A stretch of DNA of 64,000 nucleotides. It comes from Roseibium polysiphoniae (GTDB taxonomy: Bacteria > Pseudomonadota > Alphaproteobacteria > Rhizobiales > Stappiaceae). Numbering within the stretch: the stretch's first letter is position 1; every line of letters begins with the position of its first letter. The stretch covers positions 434,001 through 498,000 of the forward strand of contig NZ_JACYXJ010000001.1 of the NCBI RefSeq assembly GCF_014842925.1. The letters are read 5' to 3'. The notes beneath the pieces are model-generated. The model was not told the origin of the DNA. It saw only the letters and a program-made list of their open reading frames with translations, and searched no databases. Of this stretch, positions 28,124 through 35,862 are shown piece by piece. Made by a program: the position numbers and the translations under genes.

Positions 28124-28333
28124 TCAGGCGGCTTGCAGATTGCAGGCGGACATCTTGCCCGACTTGGTGTCGCGCTCCATGTCGTAGCCGATTTTCTGGC
28201 CTTCAACGATTTCGTTCATGCCAGCACGCTCGACAGCGGTGATATGGACGAATGCGTCCGGGCCGCCATTGTCAGGCTGGATGAAGCCGAAGCCCTTGGT
28301 GGAATTGAACCATTTTACTGTGCCAGTGGTCAT
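28124..28333 (-). CDS. cspA: Cold-shock protein, CspA family
   Basis: The 69-residue cold-shock domain protein binds single-stranded RNA/DNA. RNP1 (KGFGFIQPD) and RNP2-type (DAFVHITAV) motifs are present, following MTTGTVKWFNSTKG. ATG 28333 is the canonical start; AAAGGG lies upstream. A 5' leader of more than 100 bases before any further gene would allow temperature-dependent translation control as in other csp genes, but no specific structure was established. Confidence 0.95.
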   Translation of the reverse strand: MTTGTVKWFNSTKGFGFIQPDNGGPDAFVHITAVERAGMNEIVEGQKIGYDMERDTKSGKMSACNLQAA

Positions 28334-28485
28334 GATGAACCCTTTCATAGCATAGAGAGAGGAACCGACAAGCCAAGGGCTAGCGGCTGATGATAGCGAT
28401 GCTTTAAAGGGAGAATTCGTTCAGAACGCGGTGCCAAACGCGTTGTAACCATAGCTCAGCAAAAAAATATCGATGCGTACTTCTA
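28334..28485. promoter_or_regulatory. cspA promoter and 5' leader region
   Basis: The 150 bases upstream of cspA are AT-rich (for example CAAAAAAATATCGATG near 28460) and probably carry its promoter and leader. I see no open frame and could not locate the promoter exactly. Confidence 0.4.
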
Positions 28486-28826
28486 GGGGTTTTCAGGCAG
28501 AATGTCAACTTTTAGGTGAGGGAAAATTGCACTTGCACGGGCCACAACACAGGCTGATCTGAGGTGCTGGCTGTTGATCGGCTCCACAGCGTGCCCCTCC
28601 AGCATATGCAAATTCAATAACTTGCGGCGCCGGTCGGCGTTGAGACCCATCGCTGATTCACCGTCAAAGGATTGAACGGCGGGATTGTCCGCACAGCCGC
28701 CGTCTTGCGGTAATGGTCTTCGACGGTGCAACGAATGGCCGCTTCGGCGGATTGCGCCGCCATGCTTCGAGACGCAAAGCAAATGCTCATCGCGAGAAGG
28801 GTCGGGTGTCTGAACCGCCCAGCCAT
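28486..28826 (-). pseudogene. Probable decayed small secreted protein
   Basis: From ATG 28826 the minus strand encodes a signal-peptide-like start (MAGRFRHPTLLAMSICFASR, then SMAAQSAEA) and IRCTVEDHYRKTA, which resembles short exported alphaproteobacterial proteins. The likely continuation, DGGCADNPAVQSFDGESAM, is in another frame, so at least one frameshift is needed. The match is from memory of family style, not alignment, and the region could be non-coding. A palindromic repeat lies immediately upstream of the start. Confidence 0.3.
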
Positions 28827-28834
28827 CGGCAGTC

Positions 28835-28857
28835 ATCCTCGGGCCTGTCCCGAGGAT
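28835..28857. repeat. Palindromic dispersed repeat, copy 2
   Basis: Same 9-bp stem as the copy at 24888-24910 with loop CCTGT, and the downstream 25 bases are also alike. It sits about 8 bases before the start of the probable decayed secreted protein. Confidence 0.7.
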
Positions 28858-28989
28858 CCAAGCAGCGCTTCCTCACATGCTCTGTCGTGTCAGATCCGCG
28901 TTCTGCGGCGCGTCTCTGGCCTGGGCGACGAAGGCGGGGATGACAGCGGACACGAAGACAAGGCATCGGAGGGTCAAACCCGACAGGCC

Positions 28990-29018
28990 GTCATCCCCGG
29001 CGTGATCGGGGATCCAAT
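28990..29018. repeat. Palindromic repeat, GGGGAT variant, left copy
   Basis: A small dyad (ATCCCCG/CGGGGAT around a 7-base loop) within a 28-base unit starting GTCATCCCCGG. It is almost identical to the reverse complement of 29103-29132, so the two form a large inverted repeat about 85 bases apart. Confidence 0.7.
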
Positions 29019-29102
29019 CCACCTCGCAGGCCAGGAGAAAGTGGCGAACGCGCCGAGGTCTTTCGGCGACTCTCGTGCACCTAGACAAACGGTTCGGGTG
29101 CC

Positions 29103-29132
29103 AATGGATCCCCGATCACGTCGGGGATGACG
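29103..29132. repeat. Palindromic repeat, GGGGAT variant, right copy (inverted)
   Basis: Inverted partner of 28990-29018, differing at one or two positions in the core. The sequence design (GTCATCC..., ...GGATCCA) is shared with the other palindromic copies in the window. Confidence 0.7.
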
Positions 29133-29441
29133 CAGGAGGGGAGGCGCTGCGGGTGCAAACAGCTCTTCCAGCTGGTCGGGGCTTTTGCACGACTTGCCTC
29201 TGAGCTTCCTTCACCGTCAGCTCAATCGAAGACTGCGATGCGCCTTCATTTTGGACGTTCATCGGCTTGATAACGGGCCCCGCAAGCTGACTTTCGTTCC
29301 AACGCAGCAAATTTTTGAAATGGCGGGATGCGACAGTTCGCTGCGCTCTACACAAACGGCGGGTCTGCGGACCAAGCTGCTACTCGCTATATAGCAAGGT
29401 AATCAATTCTATTTTGTGTTACCTCGGTTGTAGCTAACCGC
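29133..29441. other. Non-coding stretch between repeats and the CoiA-like gene
   Basis: About 300 bases containing repeat B copy 2 and an AT-rich segment (about 29385-29435) next to the CoiA-like stop. No supported gene. Confidence 0.4.
29208..29272. repeat. Dispersed repeat B, copy 2
   Basis: Partner of 24953-25021, with the same block order and about 80 percent identity over the first 55 bases; similarity fades after the GGACGTTC block. Confidence 0.55.
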
Positions 29442-30272
29442 TCAGCTCGAAATTGAATAGAACCGCGAAGCGATGTCGGCCACGGATGCTTCTGTCATTA
29501 CGTCATGAATGAACTGTCGTTTGGCAACCAAGCGAATGCATTTCAACCCCGTCTCATCGTAAACTTCCAACCTGCAAAGCCAATCATCACCGAAATCAAT
29601 GTAAACTGGGCAAGTAGCATCGAGCCATGTTTTCCGGGGGCGGACCCAATCATATTGGTGATGTCCACGGTAGCTTGCCTTCACTTCGGCTTCAATTTTA
29701 TCAATCCCCTCAATCCATCCGGAGCGTAACGTGGCTTTTGTTGCTCCCGGAAAATCGTCCTGATTCGCCGAAACACGAAAGAACAGGCCACGGTTCGCAC
29801 CGTTCATACGGCGTGCCGCTTTGGACCATACCAAGTCCTGCGCCAAGTCGGACATTGGGTCTGGCAGCATGTGGTATATGTCAAAGTTTTTGCGAAATGG
29901 CTTTCCGTCGATCACCCAAACGAGATTTTGGTAGAAGGCTTCGCGAGAAATGCGCTCAGCATCGGTCATTCTTGAGTGCTGCACCTCGATGTAGATGCCA
30001 GTAGGTGTTTTAATATCAGCACGGTGGATCTCGCCATTTGGCGCAGTATGAGAAACCTCTCGGCACGGTTCAGGGAACAAATTTTTCCACTCACGATGCC
30101 ATTGGGTTTCGTTTTCCCACCACGGATCACAATTACGCCGACCTTGATGCGCCCAATGGTGAATGACTCGGGGACCGCATTTAGCATGCATGCTGGCACC
30201 ACAAGTCGGGCAGGTCCCCCTGCCGCCTCGAAACGCTTCCCGACGGCCATCATCTACAATTGCGTATTGCAT
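29442..30272 (-). CDS. CoiA-like protein with predicted PD-(D/E)XK nuclease core
   Basis: The 276-residue protein resembles competence protein CoiA. The N-terminus has a CPTCGASMHAKCG zinc-ribbon-like segment followed by IHHWAHQGRRNCDPWWENE and then IHRADIKTPTGIYIEVQHSR, where Asp and the E-x-Q motif fit the PD-(D/E)XK/vsr-like nuclease core, and YQNLVWVIDG follows. CoiA aids DNA uptake in Gram-positives; in proteobacteria relatives are uncharacterised and often occur in accessory DNA. Base composition is more AT-rich than the neighbouring core genes and there is no operon partner, suggesting acquisition. Confidence 0.75.
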   Translation of the reverse strand: MQYAIVDDGRREAFRGGRGTCPTCGASMHAKCGPRVIHHWAHQGRRNCDPWWENETQWHREWKNLFPEPCREVSHTAPNGEIHRADIKTPTGIYIEVQHSRMTDAERISREAFYQNLVWVIDGKPFRKNFDIYHMLPDPMSDLAQDLVWSKAARRMNGANRGLFFRVSANQDDFPGATKATLRSGWIEGIDKIEAEVKASYRGHHQYDWVRPRKTWLDATCPVYIDFGDDWLCRLEVYDETGLKCIRLVAKRQFIHDVMTEASVADIASRFYSISS

Positions 30273-30447
30273 AGAGCCTCCGCTCTGCTTGTGTCCAACA
30301 TCCGCTCCATATCACCGGGAATTAGAGAAAGGTACCCAATTTGGTTTTGGTATCTTTGGGCTCGTTTCAGACCTTGGCTGCGCTCCGCACAGAGGTCTGC
30401 AATGCGGACTTTGCTGCCGTTTGAGCTTGAAGATTAAACGGCCGCTT

Positions 30448-31623
30448 TCAGCAAATCACCTTCACCGCATCGACAAACCGAGCGATCTCATCGTGCGTGT
30501 TGAAGTAATGCACGGACGCCCGGATCATTGCCGGAAGGTTGCGGGCTTCGAAGTCCAGTCTGGCTCCGGTGACAGGCGCGACGGACACATAGATCCCTTG
30601 ATCGCGAAGAGTGTCTGCGATTGCTTTGGATTCGATGCCGTCTTTGGTGAATGTGACAATCCCGGATTTCTTTTGCCCTAGGTCATGCACGGAAACGCCA
30701 TTCACCGTTGATAGCTCGTCGCGCAGATCCTGCGCGAGCTTGATAACGCGGTCTTCGATGTGGGACATCCCCAAGGCACGGGCATATCGCACCGCTTCCA
30801 TCAAACCAACGCGCCCCGCGACGAAGCTTTCCCAGTTCTGAAAACGCCTCGCGCCGTCCGCCAGCTCGTATCCGGTTGTCTCGGTCCAGGTTGCAGAGTG
30901 CAGATCAACAAATGGTGGGTCGATCTGGTCGAGAATTTCCTTTCGGACATAGAGGAACCCGGTCCCTCTTGGGCCGCGCAGGAACTTACGTCCCGTGCCG
31001 GAAAGCATGTCACATCCGATCTCTGCGACATCGACTTGAAGCTGACCAACAGACTGGCAGGCATCGAGTAGGTAAATAACGCCGTGTTTCTTTGCGACCT
31101 TCCCGACTTCGGCAGCAGGGTTCACCAGCCCCCCTTGCGTTGGGACATGGGTGATTGCGATGAGCTTCGTTTTCGGTCCGATCATGCCATCCAAGGCTTC
31201 CACGTCGATCTGGCCGGAGGCATCAGACGGCACCAGATCAATCTCGAATCCGAGACGCCGAGACTGTTGCAGGAAGGCGAGGTAATTGGATGCGTATTCG
31301 GATTCGTGAGTGATCACCCTGTCACCCGCCTTCAGGTTCAGCCCGTAGAAAACCATGTCCCAGGCCCGAGTTGCGTTCTCGATATAGGCGATCTCGTCGG
31401 GGTCGGCGTTCAGCAGACCGGCGAACTCGGTGTAGAAGGCTTGAATGTCATCTTGAGCGCGCCGTTCCGCCTCATAGCCGCCAACCTCGTTCTCGCCGCG
31501 CAGGACGCGCTGCAGCGCATCAAAAACCGGTGCGGGCATCAACGATGAACCTGCGCTGTTGAAATGTAGCACGTGCTGGCAGCCGGGAGTTTCCGAGCGG
31601 ATTCTTTTAATATCGATCATCAT
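30448..31623 (-). CDS. Aminotransferase class V-fold PLP enzyme
   Basis: A 391-residue PLP enzyme of the cysteine desulfurase/isopenicillin-epimerase-like group. The N-terminal LHFNSAGSSLMPAPVFDAL, ATRAWDMVFYGL, the cofactor Asp in YLLDACQSVGQ and the likely PLP lysine in GTGRKFLRGPRGTGFLY are visible. It lacks an obvious active-site cysteine loop of IscS, so an aminotransferase, lyase or racemase role is more likely. Its start overlaps the HAD gene stop by four bases, and it is the last gene of a LysR-linked operon. Confidence 0.87.
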   Translation of the reverse strand: MMIDIKRIRSETPGCQHVLHFNSAGSSLMPAPVFDALQRVLRGENEVGGYEAERRAQDDIQAFYTEFAGLLNADPDEIAYIENATRAWDMVFYGLNLKAGDRVITHESEYASNYLAFLQQSRRLGFEIDLVPSDASGQIDVEALDGMIGPKTKLIAITHVPTQGGLVNPAAEVGKVAKKHGVIYLLDACQSVGQLQVDVAEIGCDMLSGTGRKFLRGPRGTGFLYVRKEILDQIDPPFVDLHSATWTETTGYELADGARRFQNWESFVAGRVGLMEAVRYARALGMSHIEDRVIKLAQDLRDELSTVNGVSVHDLGQKKSGIVTFTKDGIESKAIADTLRDQGIYVSVAPVTGARLDFEARNLPAMIRASVHYFNTHDEIARFVDAVKVIC

Positions 31624-32351
31624 TTACCTGCTTTGATTTGATGGGGCGCCACGAGGCTGGACTGTGCGGCCTCGACAATCGCCATGAGACTTGGCGCGTT
31701 GGCATTTGGGATGGCTTTGCTACCGTCATCGGAGCGCTTTGAGCGTTTCACCCAAACACTCTTCATGCCCAACGCGGTCGCGGGGCGAGCCTCGCCGAGA
31801 CCTTCGGCGATATGGACGATGCGACCCGGCTCTTCATCCAGTTTGCGCAGAGCAGCCTCAAAGATCGGCCTGTCCGGTTTGTAGGTTGAGGTTTGTTGAG
31901 AGGTGATGACCTCATCGAAAGGGGCACTGATCTGGGTCAGTGTCCCTGCGATCAGATCGTCATCGACATTCGAGATAATCGCCAGGCGAAAGTGCTGTGA
32001 GAGCTGCGTCAGAGCCTCATTCGTTTCTGCGAAGACTGGCCAAGATGGGAGGGATTGCGGGAAGGCCTTGCTGAGTTCAGGGGTCGGGCTTCCGAGCAGC
32101 TTTTCAGCGATGCGATCCGCAACAATCTGGAGGACTGCACTGTAGGGAAATATCCCTTCGCGAATGACTAGCGCATCCAACTCCAGGAATAGGTCTATCA
32201 GCACGTCGTCGGATACGAGCTGCTCTGCAAAACCGTAGATGTTTCGCAGCGCCTTGGCGGCTCCACCTTCCCAATCAACGAGCGTTCCATAGCAATCGAA
32301 GGTGAGTGTCGTTGGCCTGTTCTTGGCAAACAGTTCTTTCAAATCGTCCAT
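31620..32351 (-). CDS. HAD-superfamily hydrolase, haloacid dehalogenase type II-like
   Basis: The 243-residue protein has the HAD motifs in order: TLTFDCYGTLVDWEGG (nucleophile Asp), IISNVDDDLI (Ser/Asn), STYKPDRPIFEAAL (Lys) and VHIAEGLGEARPA (acidic loop). This pattern fits the L-2-haloacid dehalogenase/phosphatase branch. In motif 4 the usual Asp-Asp pattern is altered (EGLGEA), so activity should not be assumed. It follows the frameshifted aldolase by nine bases and overlaps the aminotransferase start. Confidence 0.85.
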   Translation of the reverse strand: MDDLKELFAKNRPTTLTFDCYGTLVDWEGGAAKALRNIYGFAEQLVSDDVLIDLFLELDALVIREGIFPYSAVLQIVADRIAEKLLGSPTPELSKAFPQSLPSWPVFAETNEALTQLSQHFRLAIISNVDDDLIAGTLTQISAPFDEVITSQQTSTYKPDRPIFEAALRKLDEEPGRIVHIAEGLGEARPATALGMKSVWVKRSKRSDDGSKAIPNANAPSLMAIVEAAQSSLVAPHQIKAGK

Positions 32352-32360
32352 GTCGCTGTC

Positions 32361-33073
32361 CTATTCCCTGAAATCCGGCTGTGCCCGCTCAAGGAGGCGC
32401 TTCATGCCGTCCAGATAACCGGGTTCGCCGTTGCACTCTTCCTGGGCGAGCATCTCAGCGAATTCCTCGCTCATGCGTTCGGTGCTGGCCCCGGTTGCTG
32501 TCGCGAGGAGTTGTATCTGGCAGGCCCGTTCAAGCTGGTAGGCCGATACCGATGCGTCGGCGAGAGATGACGCGGCGATCAGAACGCCGTGGTTCTTCAT
32601 GAAAAGAACCTTCTTTGCGCCGAGGCTTCAGCCATTTCGTCGCCTTCAGCCGCGTTGGTGCGCGGCACGGCGTAGGTCGTCAGATAGCTAACTTTCCCAT
32701 GAAAGTAGGCTGCTGTTTGGCTCAATCGTGTGTCGAAGCGCATGTCTTCGAGAACCGTCAGCGCTGTCGCGTGCGGAGAGTGGAAGTGCAGGATGCAGCC
32801 AACATCTGGCCGGGTTTCATAAATCGGAAGATGGATCGGCAAAGCGTCATGGTTCGCCTCACCGTCCCCGGAGATCAGCTCACCATCCCGGGCATACAGG
32901 AGCAAGGAGCTAGCGGAGACGATTGAAAAATGGGTGGAGCCGGGGGTGACGAGGTATTGTTCACCGCTTTTGAGCTTGCAACTGAAATGAGTCCAGGTTC
33001 CCTCATTCAAGCCCTCCATCGCCGAAATCCGATGGACGGCCGCAAGGTCCAGTCGCGCCTTCGCCTCGTTCAT
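32361..33073 (-). pseudogene. Class II aldolase/adducin-family gene, frameshifted
   Basis: Two overlapping frames together give a full aldolase-like protein. The first (from ATG 33073, behind GGAAGG) carries WTHFSCKLKSGEQYLVTP and the zinc-site HFHSPHATAL; the second carries the conserved MKNHGVLIAASSLADA to the C-terminus. The break is near 32624-32626, where restoring one C in GCCTCGG would read EALGAKKVLFMKNHG, exactly the family sequence. It could be a genuine single-base deletion or a sequencing error. The operon partners downstream are intact. Confidence 0.82.
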
Positions 33074-33185
33074 GTTCTGATACCTTCCCAACTTTGGCCG
33101 CTGTCGTCTCTCTCAGCAATGAAGCCGTTCAGGCACCAAGGCTGGACCCGAGGTATCGCTCTTTCAGTTATGTGAGAAACGAATT

Positions 33186-33198
33186 ATATTTCTAATAT
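33186..33198. promoter_or_regulatory. Dyad upstream of LysR gene, candidate LysR box
   Basis: ATATT-TCT-AATAT is a perfect 5-base-arm dyad with the T-N11-A form, between the divergent aldolase-operon and LysR genes. The overlapping AGAAA...TTTCT arms strengthen the symmetry. Assignment is by position and shape only. Confidence 0.45.
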
Positions 33199-33222
33199 TG
33201 ATGAGCATTGGGAATATCGGTT

Positions 33223-34092
33223 ATGCAGCGTGATCTCGAAATCGACCTGTTGCGGTCGTTCATGGCGGTTGCGGCTCACCTGAACTTCACCAAAGCTGCG
33301 CAGTCTGTCGCGCGGACACAATCCGCCGTCAGCCTTCAGATCAAGCGTCTGGAAGAGATCGTGGGCAAGCCGCTCTTTGAGCGGACACGCCAATCGGTTG
33401 CAATCACCCCGACCGGGGAAGCGCTGAAGGTCTACGCGAAGCGCATCCTTCTCGCGAACGATGCTGCGCTTTCGCAGCTTCGGCACCCCGAGGCTGAGGG
33501 TCGCGTTCGCATCGGTGCGCCGGACGACTACGCAACTCTCGTGCTGCCAAAGATACTGTCGATTATCGGCGCGCAACATCCGCGACTTCAGATCGAGGTT
33601 GTTTGCGAGAACACGCCGGATTTGCTCCGGGCACTTGGTAGCGGAGACCTAGATATCGCGATTGGGGTCCACACATCCGGCTCTGTATCTGGACAGATCA
33701 TATGCTACGAGCCGCTCCACTGGGTGGCCGCACCCGGCTTTACAGATGATCCCGAGGCCGGTTTGTCGCTGGCCCTTTGGCCGCATGACTGCGCAAGCCG
33801 AGTGGTTGCAATGGATGCGCTCAAACAGACAGAGAGAACATGGCGGGTCGCCTACTCAACACGCAGCATCGGGTTGATCGAACGCGCACTTCTCGACGGT
33901 TCAACCTTGGGTGTCATGGAAGCGTCCTGTATCCCGGCCACTTTGCAAATCGTTGACGGGCAAATCGCTTTGCCACCGCTGCCAGAAGTCGCCATCTCAC
34001 TTCATTGCTCAGAAAAAACCGCGCCGAACAACGAGCTTGTCTCAGGGATCATTCTTGCATCTTTTGCTTCAAGCCTTCGCAACCACGCTTGA
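33223..34092 (+). CDS. LysR-family transcriptional regulator
   Basis: A 289-residue LysR regulator: winged helix at residues ~5-65 (LNFTKAAQSVARTQSAVSLQ) and effector domain at ~90-289 (GRVRIGAPDDYATLVLPKIL). It is divergent from the aldolase-HAD-aminotransferase operon and probably controls it. ATG 33223 gives the canonical LysR start (MQRDLEIDLLRSFMAVA); a TTG five codons earlier is less likely. Confidence 0.9.
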   Translation: MQRDLEIDLLRSFMAVAAHLNFTKAAQSVARTQSAVSLQIKRLEEIVGKPLFERTRQSVAITPTGEALKVYAKRILLANDAALSQLRHPEAEGRVRIGAPDDYATLVLPKILSIIGAQHPRLQIEVVCENTPDLLRALGSGDLDIAIGVHTSGSVSGQIICYEPLHWVAAPGFTDDPEAGLSLALWPHDCASRVVAMDALKQTERTWRVAYSTRSIGLIERALLDGSTLGVMEASCIPATLQIVDGQIALPPLPEVAISLHCSEKTAPNNELVSGIILASFASSLRNHA

Positions 34093-34383
34093 GGGCATCC
34101 GGGCCGCGACCTTGGAAGCCGACATTCGCTTCATCGCAGAAAGTTGGGAGGTATGGGCTCTTTCCGGGCATTCGCCGCACCGAGCGCCGATGTCAGCCTT
34201 TGGGCCGACTGCAGGGGTCCGAGCAGCTCTCGTGAATGCCCGCTTCTCTCGCTCCTCACCCCCGCTTCCCCCTCCCGCCAATCAATTGCTGCCTCAGGGG
34301 CAAAGCTGGTGTAGGAGAGGGGCGCTATTGTGCGTCTTATGAATCGGTCCGGGGCCCCGGGCCGGGTGAACTCCGGATTTCTC
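34093..34383. other. Intergenic region with possible repeat remnant
   Basis: About 290 bases between the LysR and MFS genes, with no supported gene. The segment around 34110-34240 has GCCGACATTCGC and CGCCGATGTCAGCC, alternating motifs that recall dispersed repeats of other Alphaproteobacteria. This is only a resemblance; no partner copy was found in the window. Confidence 0.3.
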
Positions 34384-35601
34384 ATGTCTGTTTCTGCTTC
34401 CGCCGCTGTCGATGACCGCCTGGCCCGCCGCAATGCGCTGTTGCTTGCCATGGCCCAGGCCGTGGGCGCGGCCTCCGCGTCGATCGTGATCATCACCGGC
34501 TCCCTGGTCGGCTACATGCTGCTGGAGGAGAACAAGTCGCTGGCGACCGTGCCGGTCTCGGCCATGGTGCTGGGCACGGCGCTGGGTACCTTGCCGGCCG
34601 GCATGATCATGCGCCGCTTCGGTCGCCGGCCGGGCTTTATGGCTGCCTGCTTGATGGGCTGTGTGGCCGGTCTTCTAGCCGCCTTTGCCATCTTCATTGA
34701 GGATTTCCTGCTGTTTTCCCTGGGCGCCTGCCTCACTGGCTTTGCCAATGCCTTTGCCCAGCAATACCGCTTTGCAGCCGCAGACACCGCCAGCGACGCG
34801 TTCAAGCCCAAGGCGATCTCCTGGGTCATGGCCGGCGGCGTGCTGGCCGGCATTGTCGGCCCCCAGACCGTGATCTGGACCAAGGACGCCTTTGACCCGA
34901 TCCTCTTTGCCGGCACCTATGTGGCCCAGTCCGGCCTCGCGCTGATCTCGCTCGTGCTGGTTGCCTTCCTGAAGATCCCGAAGCCCGTGCACGTCAAGGG
35001 CACGCCCCGCGGTGGCCGGCCGCTTGGCCAGATCATGGCCCAGCCGCGCTTCATCGTGTCCGCTGCCTGCGGCGTCACATCCTATGCGCTGATGAGCCTG
35101 GTGATGACGGCAACACCACTGGCGATGATTGCCTGCGGTCTGTCGGAGACCGATGCGGCGCTGGGCATCCAGTGGCACGTTCTGGCCATGTTCGGCCCCA
35201 GCTTCTTCACCGGCAGCCTGATCGCCCGCTTCGGCAAGGAGCGCATCGTGGCCATCGGTCTCGCCATGCTGGCCGCCTGTGCCATCGTGGCGCTGATGGG
35301 CATCGAGCTGGTGCATTTCTGGAGCGCACTGATTCTGCTCGGCCTCGGCTGGAACTTCGGCTTCATTGGCGCAACAGCCATGCTGACCGACACCTATCAG
35401 CCTGAAGAGCGCAATATGGTGCAGGCCACAAATGACTTCCTGGTCTTCGGCTTTGTCGCCTTTGCCTCCTTCTCCTCCGGCCAGTTGCTGGATGTCTTCG
35501 GCTGGTCGACGGTCAACTGGTTGGTGTTTCCCTTCGTTTTGCTCTGCCTGGTTTTGCTTGGCTGGCTTTTGACCCATGAACGGCGAAACAACGCCGTCTG
35601 A
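34384..35601 (+). CDS. MFS transporter
   Basis: A 405-residue major facilitator with 12 predicted helices; the motif-A loop is LPAGMIMRRFGRRPGFMAAC. GLGWNFGFIGATAMLTDTY in helix 10-11 is reminiscent of a subgroup of drug/unknown MFS carriers. ATG 34384 (MSVSASAAVDDRLARRNA) is preferred because the upstream 18 residues look random. Substrate unknown and no regulator is directly divergent. Confidence 0.88.
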   Translation: MSVSASAAVDDRLARRNALLLAMAQAVGAASASIVIITGSLVGYMLLEENKSLATVPVSAMVLGTALGTLPAGMIMRRFGRRPGFMAACLMGCVAGLLAAFAIFIEDFLLFSLGACLTGFANAFAQQYRFAAADTASDAFKPKAISWVMAGGVLAGIVGPQTVIWTKDAFDPILFAGTYVAQSGLALISLVLVAFLKIPKPVHVKGTPRGGRPLGQIMAQPRFIVSAACGVTSYALMSLVMTATPLAMIACGLSETDAALGIQWHVLAMFGPSFFTGSLIARFGKERIVAIGLAMLAACAIVALMGIELVHFWSALILLGLGWNFGFIGATAMLTDTYQPEERNMVQATNDFLVFGFVAFASFSSGQLLDVFGWSTVNWLVFPFVLLCLVLLGWLLTHERRNNAV

Positions 35602-35862
35602 GGGTCAAGTGCTTGTTGCGCCGCAAGAAAAGAAAAGTGAATGCTGCATTGCGTGCCAGTAAATTGCTGCATCGCGTCTTAAAATGCCCAAGGGTGAGTT
35701 TTAAGTTAATTCAACGAGTAACTTGACGGCACTTGGATTTTTGCTGCTATCGTAGTTCCCGTGTTGACGGACCGGTCTTGCCGGTTCGGTCAAGGGCGAG
35801 CCGGATCGAAACACAAGAACAAACCAGCTGACATCGGGCTCGCGACATTTCTGGGAGGAATT

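Noticed and set aside
29116..29355. 79-codon minus-strand frame over repeat B
   Set aside because: It spans a dispersed repeat and one palindrome arm and has no recognisable domain.
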